A DNA stretch of 64,000 bases, taken from positions 177,264,667-177,328,666 of the forward strand of contig JAHLJT010000631.1 in assembly GCA_031308135.1 (NCBI GenBank), in the 5' to 3' direction. The stretch's first letter is position 1. The number at the start of each line of letters is the position of its first letter. The notes under the pieces are model-generated. The model saw only the letters and a program-made list of their open reading frames with translations. It ran no database searches and had not been told where the DNA came from. This document shows, piece after piece, positions 47,368 to 60,162 of this stretch. This stretch comes from Acheta domesticus. Its lineage: Eukaryota; Arthropoda; Insecta; Orthoptera; Gryllidae. The position numbers were made by a program, and so were the translations under genes.

Positions 47368-47568
47368 TTTCCAATTCTCCGATCATGACCATTTAACTTC
47401 ACAGATTTCCACTATTTGTACCCCCACAGTCAACAATAAATATGGGACTCGTCTTCGCCGTCCTGGAATGTTCACGATGTACAAACTCTTTAGTACAGGA
47501 AAACCCTTACAACTAAACATCATCCACATGCTCCCGTTGCTTTTCACGTTTGTTTCTCATAATTTGCC

Positions 47569-47571
<3 letters not shown>

Positions 47572-47615
<44 letters not shown>
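47572..47615. repeat. (TA)n microsatellite
   Basis: A pure AT alternation of about 44 bp. Confidence 0.95.
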
Positions 47616-47618
<3 letters not shown>

Positions 47619-50600
47619 TAAAATCTGCCTAAGCCGGAATCGAAAATTTCCGGTTTAGAGAGTTTTCCTTCTTACACCAGGTTGTCCATTTTATGACTTG
47701 TGATATTAAAGTTTCTGTCCTGAAAATAGCAAATTACAGGATCTTATTATAATTCTCAAAATACATTACCACATAACGTATATATGTAGCGTATAACGCA
47801 TCTAAATACGTATGTCAAATGCGTTCCACAACACTCAGACAGCGTTGTTGAAATCTGTATTAGTTACATAACTTCCAAAACGCAGTATTATAGGGTCTTA
47901 AAAGGGAATTTTGAGGCCAAAAGCCTCAATGAAATGTTCCTCACATCGTAATCTGCATGATACTGCATGACACATCATAATCTGCTTGGACATTCTATCT
48001 TTTCTTGCTGGCTTGGCACTTTTCGATTCTATCCCGTCTGTTCTGATCACTATGTATGCACTATGTTCTGTTGTGTTTACACGATACCATCCAAAATATT
48101 TACCGATAAAAAATGAATCCCGGCTGTAATCCCCGGTTATATAATTTAAATAACAAAAATGTATTTTTCATGCATTGATAATGACAAGATTGCTTATTAA
48201 TTTAACAATTCTAATGAACTATCACTAACAAATGCATTATTAGTGAATAGCTTTTCCTTTACTTTTTGTCGAATATAAGATGGATTATGTGCATTATATC
48301 TTCCCGCTAAAAATATTCTTATCAAGTCGTTTATCTAAAAAGAATTTATTGGCTACCATCTTATCAAAGGTCACTGACTCTACCAATGAGTTTATATTCA
48401 CGATACAGAGTGAGCTGCTTCTGCATAGCCCCCTTAAGTTATTTGCCCTTGTTAATTCCATTAGTCATGCGATTTAATTGCAACAAAAAACCGAAACGGT
48501 TAATATGGTTTTCAGATATCAGATAGCGTGGAACAATAAAAGCATGACCTTCAGTTACATTGAACATGGAATATGTACTGTTTGTAGTCGAAGTTAATTA
48601 ATGTAGAAAGTAGATTTGTATAGAATACTTAAACTCATTATCAATTAGCGTGTAAAACGTGAAATACGAGATTTGGAAATATCCAAAATAGTTTTACTAA
48701 CTTTAAAAGGAAAATTATCCTAAACAAAACCAATAAATGCGCTAATTTAGTTCAACTTTATAAAACGAACGAAAAAAATTAAGTAGGTCATAATTTTAGA
48801 TATGTGAAAGTTGATATTATTGTACGATAAAGAATCAAAGACGCAAGAGGAAGAGGAGGATTCCAAATTTCTAAGGTAGATTTCAGTATATGATGGGAGG
48901 TTTTACCTCTCTGTTGTTGCGTGGCTCTCTTCTTATGACTCTACGTACCCCAATGAGTTATCATTCCATTCAGCTGAACCACCCCTTCCATCATCCACAC
49001 AGCTGAATGGAACTGCAAATTACTTCTCTGATCACCCGAAGGGAAAGGGAGTAAGTATATCCTCTCGCCTACGGTCACGGAAGAATCAAAAATGGATCGT
49101 ATCAACATCACATTATCATCATCAAGATTATTCCGTTGGATACATGTGGGGATGTTGCTGTTTCTACTGTAAACATAGTTCATTCATATTTCCGATCTTC
49201 AGAAATAAATCAAAAGAAATCGAAATAAATATTTGATGAGGAGATTCTCATTCGAAGAGGAAAAAAACGACAAAAATAAATCCGCAGTTTTCCTCGTTGC
49301 GTTAGTGCGGAACTGATTGTCACCTGTCACAGACTGAGAAAGATAACATAATCTTCAGCTACAAGAGGACTCAAACTTTACAGAGGAATCACGTCATCTC
49401 ACATTGTGAGTTAATGCTGTGCTCAAATTATCCACATTATAAGAGTTTATTGTCATCCCGGTATATTTGTATTTAGTGTCATTCATTGGCTTATACCGGG
49501 AAGGGTTTAGGAGTGCTTCTTTATTCTATCGAGAAATTGAAATTGTATTAAACAATGACATCAAGGCAAATTTTGAAAAGTACGTCTCACATTCAGGCAT
49601 GTTCTTGATTTGTTCTACCTTCAAATCAAAAATGGAAGATAAACATTGACATTTCGAATAATTACAAAGGGAAATTTTATATCTGGCTTTTCCTGAATAT
49701 GGTCCGTTATCAGAGATCATGGCTTTGATTATCGATTAATTCTAAACGCAAAATGTATTAATAATGCGCATCTGCATCACAGATGTCTAGATAAAATTAC
49801 TACAATCAATTTAAGATATGAAACTGAAGTGTCAAAAAGTCGAAACTCGAACGTTCATGTCAAATGTCATGTGATTTTCAACCTGAGCGATCTCAAAGAT
49901 TCCACACGGACGAATGAGCAACAGATTCTCAGTATTCAATGACGAAACATCACAAAGTTTGTCACGTAATCACGATTGTCACTGTCACGAAATCGTGACT
50001 ATGCGTCAGTGATCTCGTTGAAAAGTTTCTTCACAAATTGGAATTTCCAATTGACTTACGCGAATCTCAAAACTCCTAACAGTACTTAAAATGGTACTTA
50101 GTTGGGAAAACAAACATCTCATACAAAGTTGAGTATTTAAGAAGAAACGTTAAAAGTACAATATGACAGTTCGTATATACTCTCTTCAATATTTCCATAA
50201 TTTAATTTATAGGGTCGCGAGGACGACTGGAATAGACGTTTATCGTCGTTCCTGTGAAAAACTATTTTACATCACAGACCATGGACTGTATCATTTTCCA
50301 TGGATTTGAGGTACCCAGAAGAGCCGACCTTCCCAAAATATATCATTTTGCATATTACAGCAATTTCTTATTCACATATTGAGGGACATAACAGATGTTC
50401 GGTACAGTAAAACAGGTGTAAAGCTCTAGGACGCACCATTTTACAATTACGGAATTTTAAGGTGTTAGGAATCAGACCATTGAGTGAACAATGAGGGACA
50501 GATTGTATTTCCGCCCGCCTGGTTTAGACTCATTTCATCAACACGCCCTTAACAGTAGCACACGGAGGGGTGAACAGTGAACCGCAGCGTGGTTTTTTGT

Positions 50601-51370
50601 CTATCTTCATTTAGGTAAGGAGCTGCTGCTTCATCACTTATAACTTTATTATTAGAAATCTTAAGTGATTTCTTAAGCTTAAGTGATAGATTGGTCTCTA
50701 TATCTTACTAGATATTTACAAAAAATTCGAAACCGTCGTTATGCGTAAATACTTCGTAGGAACTCAGTTTCTTTTATAACCGGCTCGCCTGTTCACGTTT
50801 CACATGCTTGCCCATAAACACGTCCCAATCTTATTTTACTATCGGTCGATGTAGATAACAGTTGTGCAATCAAAGCAACGTAGTGAATGTTGAACTAGTT
50901 ATTCGAAAAAGATCGTTGCCCTCTGTGCCCCTGCGGAAAGGACCTCAAGGACAGACAATGATAACAGTATTTGAACTTTTGCCTGTACCTCAAAACTTAG
51001 AATATTTTAAAACAATTAAGACAATTTTTACAAACATTTAAGACAATTTTAAAAACAAACAACAATAATTTAAAACAAGAAAATGCTTGTAATATATTGT
51101 TAAACATGTATTTAATGGCTTCATAAATACATGAAATGTTCCTTCAATTATTTTGCAATTTATGCTGTGATTCGGAGTTGCATCACCCCCCCCCCATCGG
51201 CGTTCTCCAATTACAGGAATGAAATGCATTTATCAGTGTCAATGTTTATAAAGGGAAAGTTCAATTCTTCAACTCTCCGCGAAATCCACTTTTTTTACTT
51301 CTCATATTTTAAGATTGGCTGGATGTGAAATGCGCGAAAGGAATAGAATACAATTTTGTACTACGGCTGT
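47616..51370. other. AT-rich stretch, no gene found
   Basis: No gene is supported in 3.7 kb. There is a small inverted pair CCATTCAGCTG/CAGCTGAATGG at about 48965-49011, and a C10 run at about 51187. Confidence 0.4.
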
Positions 51371-51737
51371 GATGTCAAGGTCTCCTGCTGGTGGCAGTGA
51401 CACGCTTCGTGGTACCATGGCATGCCACGAACTTCTCAGCGCAACCCCGTCGGGAAAGTATCTCCGTTTCGTATCGCCGTTTTTCAACTTGGTGGAATCT
51501 CATGTAAAAAGAGGATATGCACAGAAAAATAAAAGTAAAAATATAAATAAAAATAACAATACACGTTCTTAAATTCATGTATCTAAATCCCACATAATTG
51601 TATTTCATGTATCAAGCGTTCAGGGTGACTTAGACTACCCACCGCTCTCTTGTGGCGAGGTGATTAACTGCGTGGAGGGCGATTTCATCGTGTTACCCAT
51701 ATCACTGACTCCCGCTGGTAGCATCAACCTTGACATC
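51371..51737. mobile_element. TIR element related to 53.4 kb, with extra internal AT-rich segment
   Basis: The left arm GATGTCAAGGTCTCCTGCTGG and the right arm (ending AACCTTGACATC at 51737) are inverted. The left body (GCATGCCACGAACTTCTC, CGTCGGGA) and right body (ACTGCGTGGAGGGCGATTTC) match the copy at 53403-53633. The roughly 150-bp AT-rich middle is absent from that copy and may be a secondary insertion. Non-coding. Confidence 0.5.
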
Positions 51738-52781
51738 ATTGTACTACAGAATCTATAGGGGTGATGTTCATTGACAAGCAGCGGTACTAACCAAGCTTAA
51801 CAAAACGTCATTTAGTTTTCATTCACAATCATCACTGTATCTCATAAGGAAAATCAGGAAGAGGTAATTCAGAACATGTGACGCAAGAAATAAATACAGA
51901 ATTGACACTGGATTTTTCTAATGATCATGTGAATGTGTTAAGTGTCTGTCTGGTGAAGTTTCTGAAAGTGACGCAACTTTGATACCAATGCCGAGATGTT
52001 TTATCTACTTCAAGATGAAAATAGTACATTAGTAATCAGTACTTATAGTCATCAACTCTGCTTGACAATGTCACAGCGGACGCCTTAAAAACTTCGGAAT
52101 GCGCACAAAGAATACCTACATCTATTCTATAACATTTTTATTTACACTTCAGATCCTCTAATCACTATAATTTAACTAAAGCTGTTGAATTTTTTGCTAA
52201 TTTATAGTATTTGACTTATAGATTTTCAAAGTAAGGTTCACGAAAAGAATTTAATGTGCAAATCGGAAAATATACATTTCTCGTATGTAAATTTTCTACC
52301 GTTGGTTTTAGTCACTTCGGAACACGAAGAAGTCTAGCTCATCGTTAATTTTGTTGCAATTTACTCAGATGTCGGAAAGCTTTGCGTCTTTTTCCCGTAG
52401 TTAGAATTAAACTTGTTGGTCCATATGTTTAATATAAAAACAATATCAGTCATTCGAGGAAATCGACCCTACGACCCTACGTACAGAGCTAGTTCAGCTG
52501 CTTCCGCCTTAGTGACCTCCATCTCGATCGACCGCAGGTAGTACATTATTTATTACCCGCGCCAAGAAAGTCTCGCCGCACCGAGCCGAGTCAGGGCCAC
52601 CTATTAAGAATTGCATTACATTATTGTATTATTAATATCTCGTATATTGGTAGCAACCAGAACACTGGGAAACGAGCGAAGGATACAACACTTCCAGCAT
52701 CTGTTATGATTGTGGTGAGTATGCGATTTAAATTTTTTTTTCAAGCTCCACCTCGTGCTACCAACAAAATTTCTGTTTCTA

Positions 52782-53038
52782 TACTTAGGTTTTTATTTCT
52801 TGGCGCGTGGGGGCGTGTCATCACGATGGAATATCTCACGGTATTTCGCGTCGTTCTCCGTCGTCCCGCCAGGAGTCGTATGATCATTGCAGAGATATGC
52901 ACATCATCGAAGTTGCATATCAAGCAGTGCTGGCGATCATGCGACTTCTAGCGGCACGATCGAGAACGACGCAAAATACCGTGAGATATTCCATCGTGAA
53001 GACAAGATCCCACGCACCAAGAAATAAAAACCCAAGTA
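52782..53038. mobile_element. palindromic MITE 4
   Basis: Flanked by TA at 52780-52781 and 53039-53040. The ends TACTTAGGTTTTTATTTCTT and AAATAAAAACCCAAGTA match MITE 2. The interior (TCACGATGGAATATCTCACG, AGCAGTGCTGGCGATCATG, CTTCTAGCGGCACG) is the shared palindrome. A roughly 30-bp extra loop lies at its centre. Confidence 0.85.
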
Positions 53039-53402
53039 TAGCTTTCTCACCTGCATGGTTCATCTGCGAGAGACTTTCCTGGCGCGCTATATTATATTGT
53101 ATTTCAAGACATTACATGGATACCAGAATTGGGAACGAGGACGGGATTGGGGACGCGAATTTGTGGAATTGGAAGAGCCGGATTAATATCTTAAGGCGCT
53201 AAGCAATACAGAGGTTTCCCTATTGATACTAAAGTATTGAAGACATGTATAAAATAATGTAAAAATAATACATAGAATCTTTTGCAACCTCTCGCATAGC
53301 AGGAGCCGCATACTGTAGTTTTCTTTCAATTTGTGCACGCGTTGAAAATTAGTAATGCAGATATACAGTTTCGTTTAAAAATTATTTAGAGACCCTATCA
53401 GT

Positions 53403-53633
53403 GGTGTCAAGATCTCCTACTGGTGGCAGTGGCATGTCTCGTGACACCGTGCCATGCCACGAGCTTCTGTTCGCCACTAGCGTCGGGAGAGGAAACTATT
53501 AGTATCCCCGCCGTTTTACAATAGTGATGGCGTTGTCTCTTGCGGCTTGTTATGAACTGCGTGGAGAGGCGATTTCGTCGTGGCACTCGTGCCACGGACT
53601 CCCGCTCGTGGCATCGATCTCGATAGCACTGCC
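53403..53633. mobile_element. TIR element related to 51.4 kb
   Basis: GGTGTCAAGATCTCCTACTGG on the left opposes a right arm with CTCCCGCTCGTGGCATCGATCT. The central words CATGCCACGAGCTTCTG, CGTCGGGAG and ACTGCGTGGAGAGGCGATTTC are shared with the other copy. Both arms are themselves rich in GTGGCA/TGCCAC words. It is probably a MITE; the target duplication is unclear. Confidence 0.5.
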
Positions 53634-53825
53634 CTGTACACCTCTAAGCACATCCTCAGTCTGCTCAAGCAGTAATCCACCCCTGGCCACGGGAAGGAGC
53701 AAAAGCAGACTAGCTTGTGTTGGAGAGCTGGCAATGGAAGCTGCACCGCACGGGGTCGTCGGTGGCGTGTCGTCGTGGCGTGAAGGCGCTACCGTGTACG
53801 CTACGGTTGTAGTAATTATCATAGG

Positions 53826-54019
53826 TGAAACAGTTCCCCACGCGGGGCGCGAGGCGCCGGCCGGCGCGGCCGCCCGGCTCGTGTGAATCTCAGGGCGCCT
53901 TTCCTGACCCGGTCGCAGCGCCCCGGCCGGCCGGCGATTCCCACGGCCAGGCGAGGAACCCACGCGCCTGCGCACGCCGCCACCGCCGCCTGCGATCGTG
54001 CGTGCGTGCGTGCACGCGT
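53826..54019. other. GC-rich, CpG-dense island
   Basis: A sharp GC-rich block (CGCGAGGCGCCGGCCGGCGC, CCCGGCCGGCCGGCG) ending in a CGTG repeat at 53998-54019. Open frames on both strands are compositional. It could be a promoter-type island or an exon of unknown frame; I see no recognisable domain. Confidence 0.35.
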
Positions 54020-54498
54020 GCGCCGAATACGGATGCGACATCAGTCTCCATGTTTTCCAAACATTGATGCTTTTACGAAACATCGATATTTTACAGACTT
54101 TTTTAACATCGATGTTTAGTGCTTGATTTTTTTTCGATGTTTTGATTGTGAATGAAAACGTCGAATTATCATAATACTTGAAAGTAAAAGTTAAAATATA
54201 AAGCAACTGAACATACGATTGTCAGTTCACTGTCGTATATGGATACGGCGCCGAATACGGATGCGACATCAGTCTCCATGTTTTCCAAACATCGATGCTT
54301 TTACGAAACATCGATGTTTTACAGATTCTTTTAACATCAATGTTTTACAGACTTTTTTTAATATTGATGTTTGGTGCTTGATGTTTTTGTTTTAGATGTT
54401 TTGATTGTGAATGAAAACGTCGAATTATCATAATACTTGTATATGAAAGTTAAAATATAAAGCAATTGAAGATAGGATTGTCAGTTCACTGTCGTATG
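54020..54498. repeat. tandem duplication of about 228 bp, rich in ATCGATGTTT
   Basis: GCGCCGAATACGGATGCGAC starts at 54020 and again at 54248. The following sequence repeats with small changes through GTCAGTTCACTGTCGTAT (about 54239 and 54498). Inside each copy AACATCGATGTTT-like words recur several times, and further copies continue to about 54715. The copies differ by short insertions of the ATCGATGTTT word. Confidence 0.8.
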
Positions 54499-54719
54499 TT
54501 CGAAGGAAGAGAATTCTATTAGTAATACCTTCATAAAGCAGATTCTCTCTCGCTCAATAAATGACCATGATGCCCTTTGAGTAATGTTGAGGTTATTACA
54601 CCAGTTTTAAAAACATCGATGTTGATAAATAATGATGATTTTTAGATGTATAATTGACTTTTGAATTTGAAGATCGATGCTACATTAAAACATCAATGTT
54701 TTGTTGTCGATGTTGCACC

Positions 54720-55790
54720 CCTAGCTCCAAAAAAGGAGGAAGGCCAAAATTGAGTAATTAACGGTTTGTAGAAATATCAGCGCGCGTCTATCATAGGATA
54801 ACGGGCTACGGGAAGGTTGGGGGAGGAATCAAATTAATTTTTGAGGTTGACCACGAGAAATGATTATTTAAACTTAATTTAAAAAGATTTCCAAATTATA
54901 AAACATAATACGCTTTCACAATCAGCGCCAACATTTATTTAATTACCGGGCTGATAAGAAATGGCCCAGTTTAATTACTAATATTTCGAACGAATATTTC
55001 TTCAGAACCTGCAGAAGACAACCACCATCCTTCTGGAACAACTCGCCTTTTAATGGGAAGCTTTCGTTTCAATGATTGAAGGACTAACTGCACGCCAGTC
55101 TAGAACGATTCCTTAACGACATTTGAAACAACTTGTCCACGAAATGTAGTATTTCGCTTTAAGAAGTGCAAGCACTAACATAAACTGTGAACCCCCGGGA
55201 AAACTGCAGCAGCAGCATTAATCGCATTGAAGATATCTTTAGTTTGAAAGTACGAAATCAGGCTTTCTTTTCAAGTGATTTTTAAAATCATGGGAATTCT
55301 CCGCAACATACTATAAGTACATCAGAATTTCTTTCATAAATATAATTGAAATTATCTGACATCATCAATAGTATGCTAATGCCGATTGAAATAATTCATT
55401 ATCTACGTAGTACATTATTGTATTCAGTATTTAATGAAATTAGTCACAGAATATTTATCATCCTAAATATCATACCAATAACTAAGCATTTCAATAACAC
55501 AATCTGAGTAAAATTTTATACAAGTCATTTTAATTCGCTTGGTAATGATGAATCAGTAAATAAATGATGACGAAAGAGTGCATGATGTGGAAGTAGTTAC
55601 CGTGCTCTACATTGCAAACAAAATCGTACCACCAGCCTTTCCCTCCACCAATCCTGTCATGAAGTGCTCAGAATTAAAATTGAAATTTCAGCAAAATGAG
55701 TCACTGTCTCTATCCATTGTGCCTCGGATCATGTATTTTCGAGTGGAAAACGACAGTAATATCTCAGTGGTAACACCTTACCTCTGCAGC
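54720..55790. other. AT-rich stretch, no gene found
   Basis: No supported feature. Confidence 0.4.
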
Positions 55791-55794
55791 ATCG

Positions 55795-56395
55795 TTGGCC
55801 GGAGGTCCTAAGGTTTGGGCGTGGACAGTGGTAGATTTTCGACACAAGCGACAAAAGTGGGCCAAATTCAGTGTCAGTCTGGAAGAGAACATTCCGACTG
55901 TTCTGATCGGTGGCTTTCGTAGTTTCTCCATGAATACCACAACAGTTCCCATCTTTTCTTCTTCATTCTTGTCATCTCCTTCCTCCTGACACAAACACTT
56001 GTGAATAACAATGCCAGACATGGCGGGAGCTTAGAGTTCGTCCCGGTGAGGGCAGTGTCTCGCTGGGGAGAGGAGGAGATATACTGCGATTTTCTTAACT
56101 TTGCCCCTGACAGGAATCAGCTGTTTCGCTGCCATCCAATCGGGAGCTTATATGTCGCTACAGTGACGTCACTATGATGACGTGAAGCTCCCGAAAGAAT
56201 CAATAGCTGATTCTTGTCAGGGGCAAAGTTAAGAAAATCGCAGTATACATGAAGGGAACAACAGCGAAAGCCGACGTGTGCATCGACATCAGATCTCACG
56301 TTTCCGCGAGGAACATCGCCCCCAACCAGTAAATAAAATGCTCTCCACTTAACGGAAGTAACGGCTTCAGAAGTTGACGCGCCCGGAATCAACAC
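55795..56395 (+). mobile_element. tRNA-derived SINE split by MITE 5
   Basis: The left part has a decayed head (GGAGGTCCTAAGGTTTGGGC) and the body words GATTTTCGACAC, GAGAACATTC, CTGATCGGTGGC and GGCGGGAGCTTAGAG. The right part continues CATGAAGGG..., GACGTGTGCATCGACATC and ACGCGCCCGGAATCA. The two halves meet exactly at a single TA when the MITE is removed. Confidence 0.7.
56082..56245. mobile_element. palindromic MITE 5, young-looking, inserted in a SINE
   Basis: Flanked by TA at 56080-56081 and 56246-56247. Its inverted ends run about 41 bp (TACTGCGATTTTCTTAACTT onward through GCCCCTGACA) with a single mismatch, the best-preserved pair in the window. The interior differs from MITEs 1-4 but has its own inverted pair (TCGGGAGCTT/AAGCTCCCGA). 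Non-coding. Confidence 0.9.
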
Positions 56396-56459
56396 TCGCC
56401 ACGTACTTCCGAACGCAATGTTTTCGCGAATGAACATCTAGTATCTGGCAACGCAGACC

Positions 56460-56840
56460 GTCGCCGATGAGATGGAAAGCGGAGGCCGGCGGAGGCAAAC
56501 CCGTTCTCGGGGATGTCCGGGAGCGGCGCCGCGCTGCGCAGAGTGCTTCCTGGCGGGGCGCCGTGCGTTCTCAGAGGGCCTTGGTTGAGGGGGCGAGCCG
56601 GAGTGGGGAGAGGACGGGGAGGGGCGAGCGGTTCCCGCGGGAGCGCACTGCGTTTCACTGCTCGATTTCTCCCTCCGCATCCGCGCGCCCCGTCGCAAAC
56701 ACCAGCTGTTGCGCGCCGCGCACCGTCACGGTTTCAGGTTGCCTGCACTTGGCACAGGCTGCGGAGACTCCGCGGATCTGCAGTGGCGGGAGGGCTCCTC
56801 GCAGAACAGCAGAAGCGCTTTCGAACTACCTCCGTCTAGC
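56460..56840. other. GC-rich, CpG-dense island
   Basis: About 380 bp of GC-rich sequence with open frames in several registers on both strands and no recognisable domain. The abrupt edges and CpG density suggest a promoter-type island, perhaps for a gene outside the window, but no TATA/initiator pair or convincing first exon is seen. Confidence 0.4.
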
Positions 56841-56849
56841 TCGCATCCC

Positions 56850-59800
56850 CACTTCTCAGAAATTCAAAACCAACTTATATCACTTACAAATTTCACCCTG
56901 CAAAAAATGCGATTTTCTATTTTTTCTGAAATTTCAAAAGTAATATTTCTGTTGGAGGATAAAATTTTCAAATTGCCTCATGTAAAAGATGGTTACGGAA
57001 CCAAACTGGAGTATACCTTTCAAATTTGAGATTTGACTCAAAGTGGGTTTTTAAAAAAATCGAAAATTAACGTGAAAAGCGCTCCATTGCCACCCATTTT
57101 TTAACTGTTTATAGTTAAGTACATTTTTTTATTTGAATCAAAATTTGTACATAATTAGTAGGTAGATTAGTACACAATTATAGGCTGGTTGATTTTTAAT
57201 TTCTATGAAGTACGAGTGCCAATTTCACGTCAAGCTGGCTTCCCCACTTTTGCATGTCGTTTTTATTGTTTGATATCGAGTATTTTTTTTGTTTTGGCAC
57301 AAAATTGCACAAAATTATAGATTAGTTGATTTTGAATTTCTGTTTTTTTTGAGAAGTGGGGTGCCAGCTTAACGGAGGTCTTTCGAATGAAATTTTGTGT
57401 CATGTCCAGTTGGGGTCGAATGAAGTTCGGGTGTCATGTCCAATTTAAATATCTCCTTTTCAGTCCTCGGGTTTTAAGATAAGATGACGAGGGAAAAATT
57501 ATTTTATTTATTTTAAAGTATTGTACATTTGTAATCCCTTGCGTAGCCTACGCTGTCATGTGGTGACGGGAAAAATAAATAATTATGTTAAAAACGCAAT
57601 ATGTTACCTGTATTACCCGCCATATGTACGTAAATATATCATGGGAGGAAATGGTGGTAGTTTAGGCGCCACGTTAAAAAATCGAAGTATACCGACCAGA
57701 CGATCAAAATGACTTTGTTGAAAACGATGGGAAATTTGTTATTAAAGGCGACAGTTTCTGGTTGCTGTTTAGCGGAGGCTGTTTGCAAGATGGTATTATT
57801 TGGTAAATTTAATATCTACGTGGTTTCTATTTTAAATCATTTTCATGAATAGAGCCTGGACTGTTAAGGCATTAATTCTTCCTAAAGTGTGCTTACAAAG
57901 AGACATTTATTCTGACTTAAGAAGTGACAGGTAAAGTGTGAAAAATCGCATTCAAAAGAAATGAATGTAAAAAAATTAATAATAAAATGATTCACATTTT
58001 TATTCTAACTGTAAAATTTACATTAGCACTTACGTGTAAGGAAAATATATTTTTTTAAAAATATTTTTTACATACGATCATCTGGTATGATGACTTCGAA
58101 TTTGCTTTTACTGTCGACGCTGCCTCTTGAAAATGCTATTGTAGACTCTTTAAATAGCGTCAGTACAAACGACATTATAGTTGTCGTTCTTTGCATTTGT
58201 GTATTCGCCCACAAAGGGAGGAATATGTCATATACAGAGATATCTGTCCTCCAAATGGATCAGAGGTCATACTCAAAAGAACATTTCTCATGTACAAACA
58301 AATTATATCGGCATCAATGAAAAAAATCACTAATCATTCCTGGTATCGTCTTTCTTTTCATTTAGATTTTTATAACTACCTGGCTCTGGAACCTCTGCTT
58401 CCACAATAAGACAAAACACGATCGCGCTTTAATGATATACAGGCTTACACTTATGTAAAAAGTTTCCAACTTGATAGATATCGGTGAAAGGGGGAAAAAA
58501 GCAAAGTAATGACCAAAAAACACAACAATAAGGCAAAACACCAAACGTAGGCATCAGAAGCTAAAATAGGCAAAAAGAAAAATGAAAATCTACTAAAGCG
58601 ACTTCAAAAGTAGAATTGATTCCTAATGTTAAGCCATAAAATCGTAAGAAGGATAAAAAGGCAATTTGTGATATTTCCGGGCTCTACTTATAGGTGTTAC
58701 CATTATTTCTTCCACCTGTAAATTATTGTACTTCCTCGTATTTTTACATTAGATTGTTTGACCCACCTAATTATCACTAAACAAATGTCTCCCTACTTTC
58801 CTGACCAACGTCATTTTAAAGTCAAAATCTCAGGAGTGACAGTTCTCAAGCCTTACCAAATTTTGCTTATCACTCAGTAGGGTACGATAAAACTGAAAGT
58901 GCGCAAGTAAAAATTAAATGGCAAGTTATCCCTATAGTCCTTCAAATAAATAGTTATTTCGATGTATAATTTCTTAGAAAACCTGTTGAAAACGAATCTT
59001 TTCTGCGAGTGCTAAAATGTGTGACAATGTTACTCTTTTCTCATATTATTGGAAATATATTTTTATTCGACATTCTCAGTCACTCGTGAAATTTTAAAAT
59101 TATCTCATAAGTGTAAAGGTCAACGTGATCATATTTTCTCCTGAAAACGAACAAAGAATATCTAAATGTGCAAATACCGAACAGCAGTTTTCAGATGTTG
59201 AAAATAGAATGTTATTTGATGTAGTTACTAGGTTATGATGTGCAAACTACTTTGAATTGTGAATCTAACTCGAATTTAAAGTGCGTGGAATGTAATTTCT
59301 TGCAACATTCAACAGATCAAACTGTCTTTTATCTAAGAATCGAACCAGGAACAAGTATAATGATTCAATTGAATGGTTTTGTAGTACACCCCAATTACGT
59401 TATTTTCACCACTATCCATCTTGGTGTCATCTGGTGATTTAAGCTCGAAAACAACAGTACTTGAGACAATTATTGTTTCGTTTGACTACACGGCTCTGGG
59501 CGACTCCGAAGTCAAGGAGTAGTGGATTTATATTATTTTAATCAATGAGCTAATCATCGCCTTCGGGGGTGCTCAAAGTCCTCCTGCCGAGTACACTGCA
59601 TTATTAGTAGGTGCTGATGATAAAGCTCGATTTTTGTCAAAAGGGCAGCATTTTTTTAAATTAAATATAAATACAATATTAGAAATTGTCGTAATCATAA
59701 ATTTTAATTGATATAATTAATCAGCCTAAATATAATCGGTTTACTGTGTTTATTGATCGTATAAAGTTATCGATTGTCGTAATAGTTGCGATTAATCCCT

Positions 59801-60150
59801 AGTAACTAATTGCCGAATAAACAAAATAAATCCACAAATTTGGTATACCGGAACACAATGTTTCTCGAAATGAACTAGCTTTCTGCCTAGCGAACTGTCG
59901 GACACAACCGATAAGTAGAGATCCTAGTGAGCCATGACAGCACTACGTGAGCGGTTCGCTGCAGTAAGAGTTGTCCGTGGTGTTTGTAAAAACAGCGTGG
60001 CTAAAACTGAGTAAATTATTTCTTTTTCCAGTAACTTCCTGTTCGCGACGGCAGCTAATTTTTTCTCAGCAGCACATATAAATAGTGACAATTTTTCAGT
60101 AGAAATAAATCATGTCAGATTTTGAACTGAACCTGTTGAAAGGCCCCTTG
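56850..60150. other. AT-rich stretch, no gene found
   Basis: No supported gene in 3.3 kb. About 57190-57440 contains two loosely repeated lines (TAGnTnGTTGATTTTnAATTTCT and GTGTCATGTCCAnTT), probably local duplications. Confidence 0.35.
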
Positions 60151-60162
60151 TTAGCCTAAGAC

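Noticed and set aside
60077..60160. TATAAATA with a nearby initiator and ATG as a small-gene promoter
   Set aside because: The TATA-to-initiator spacing is only about 21 bp, the frame from ATG 60112 closes after about 15 codons, and a SINE follows at once.
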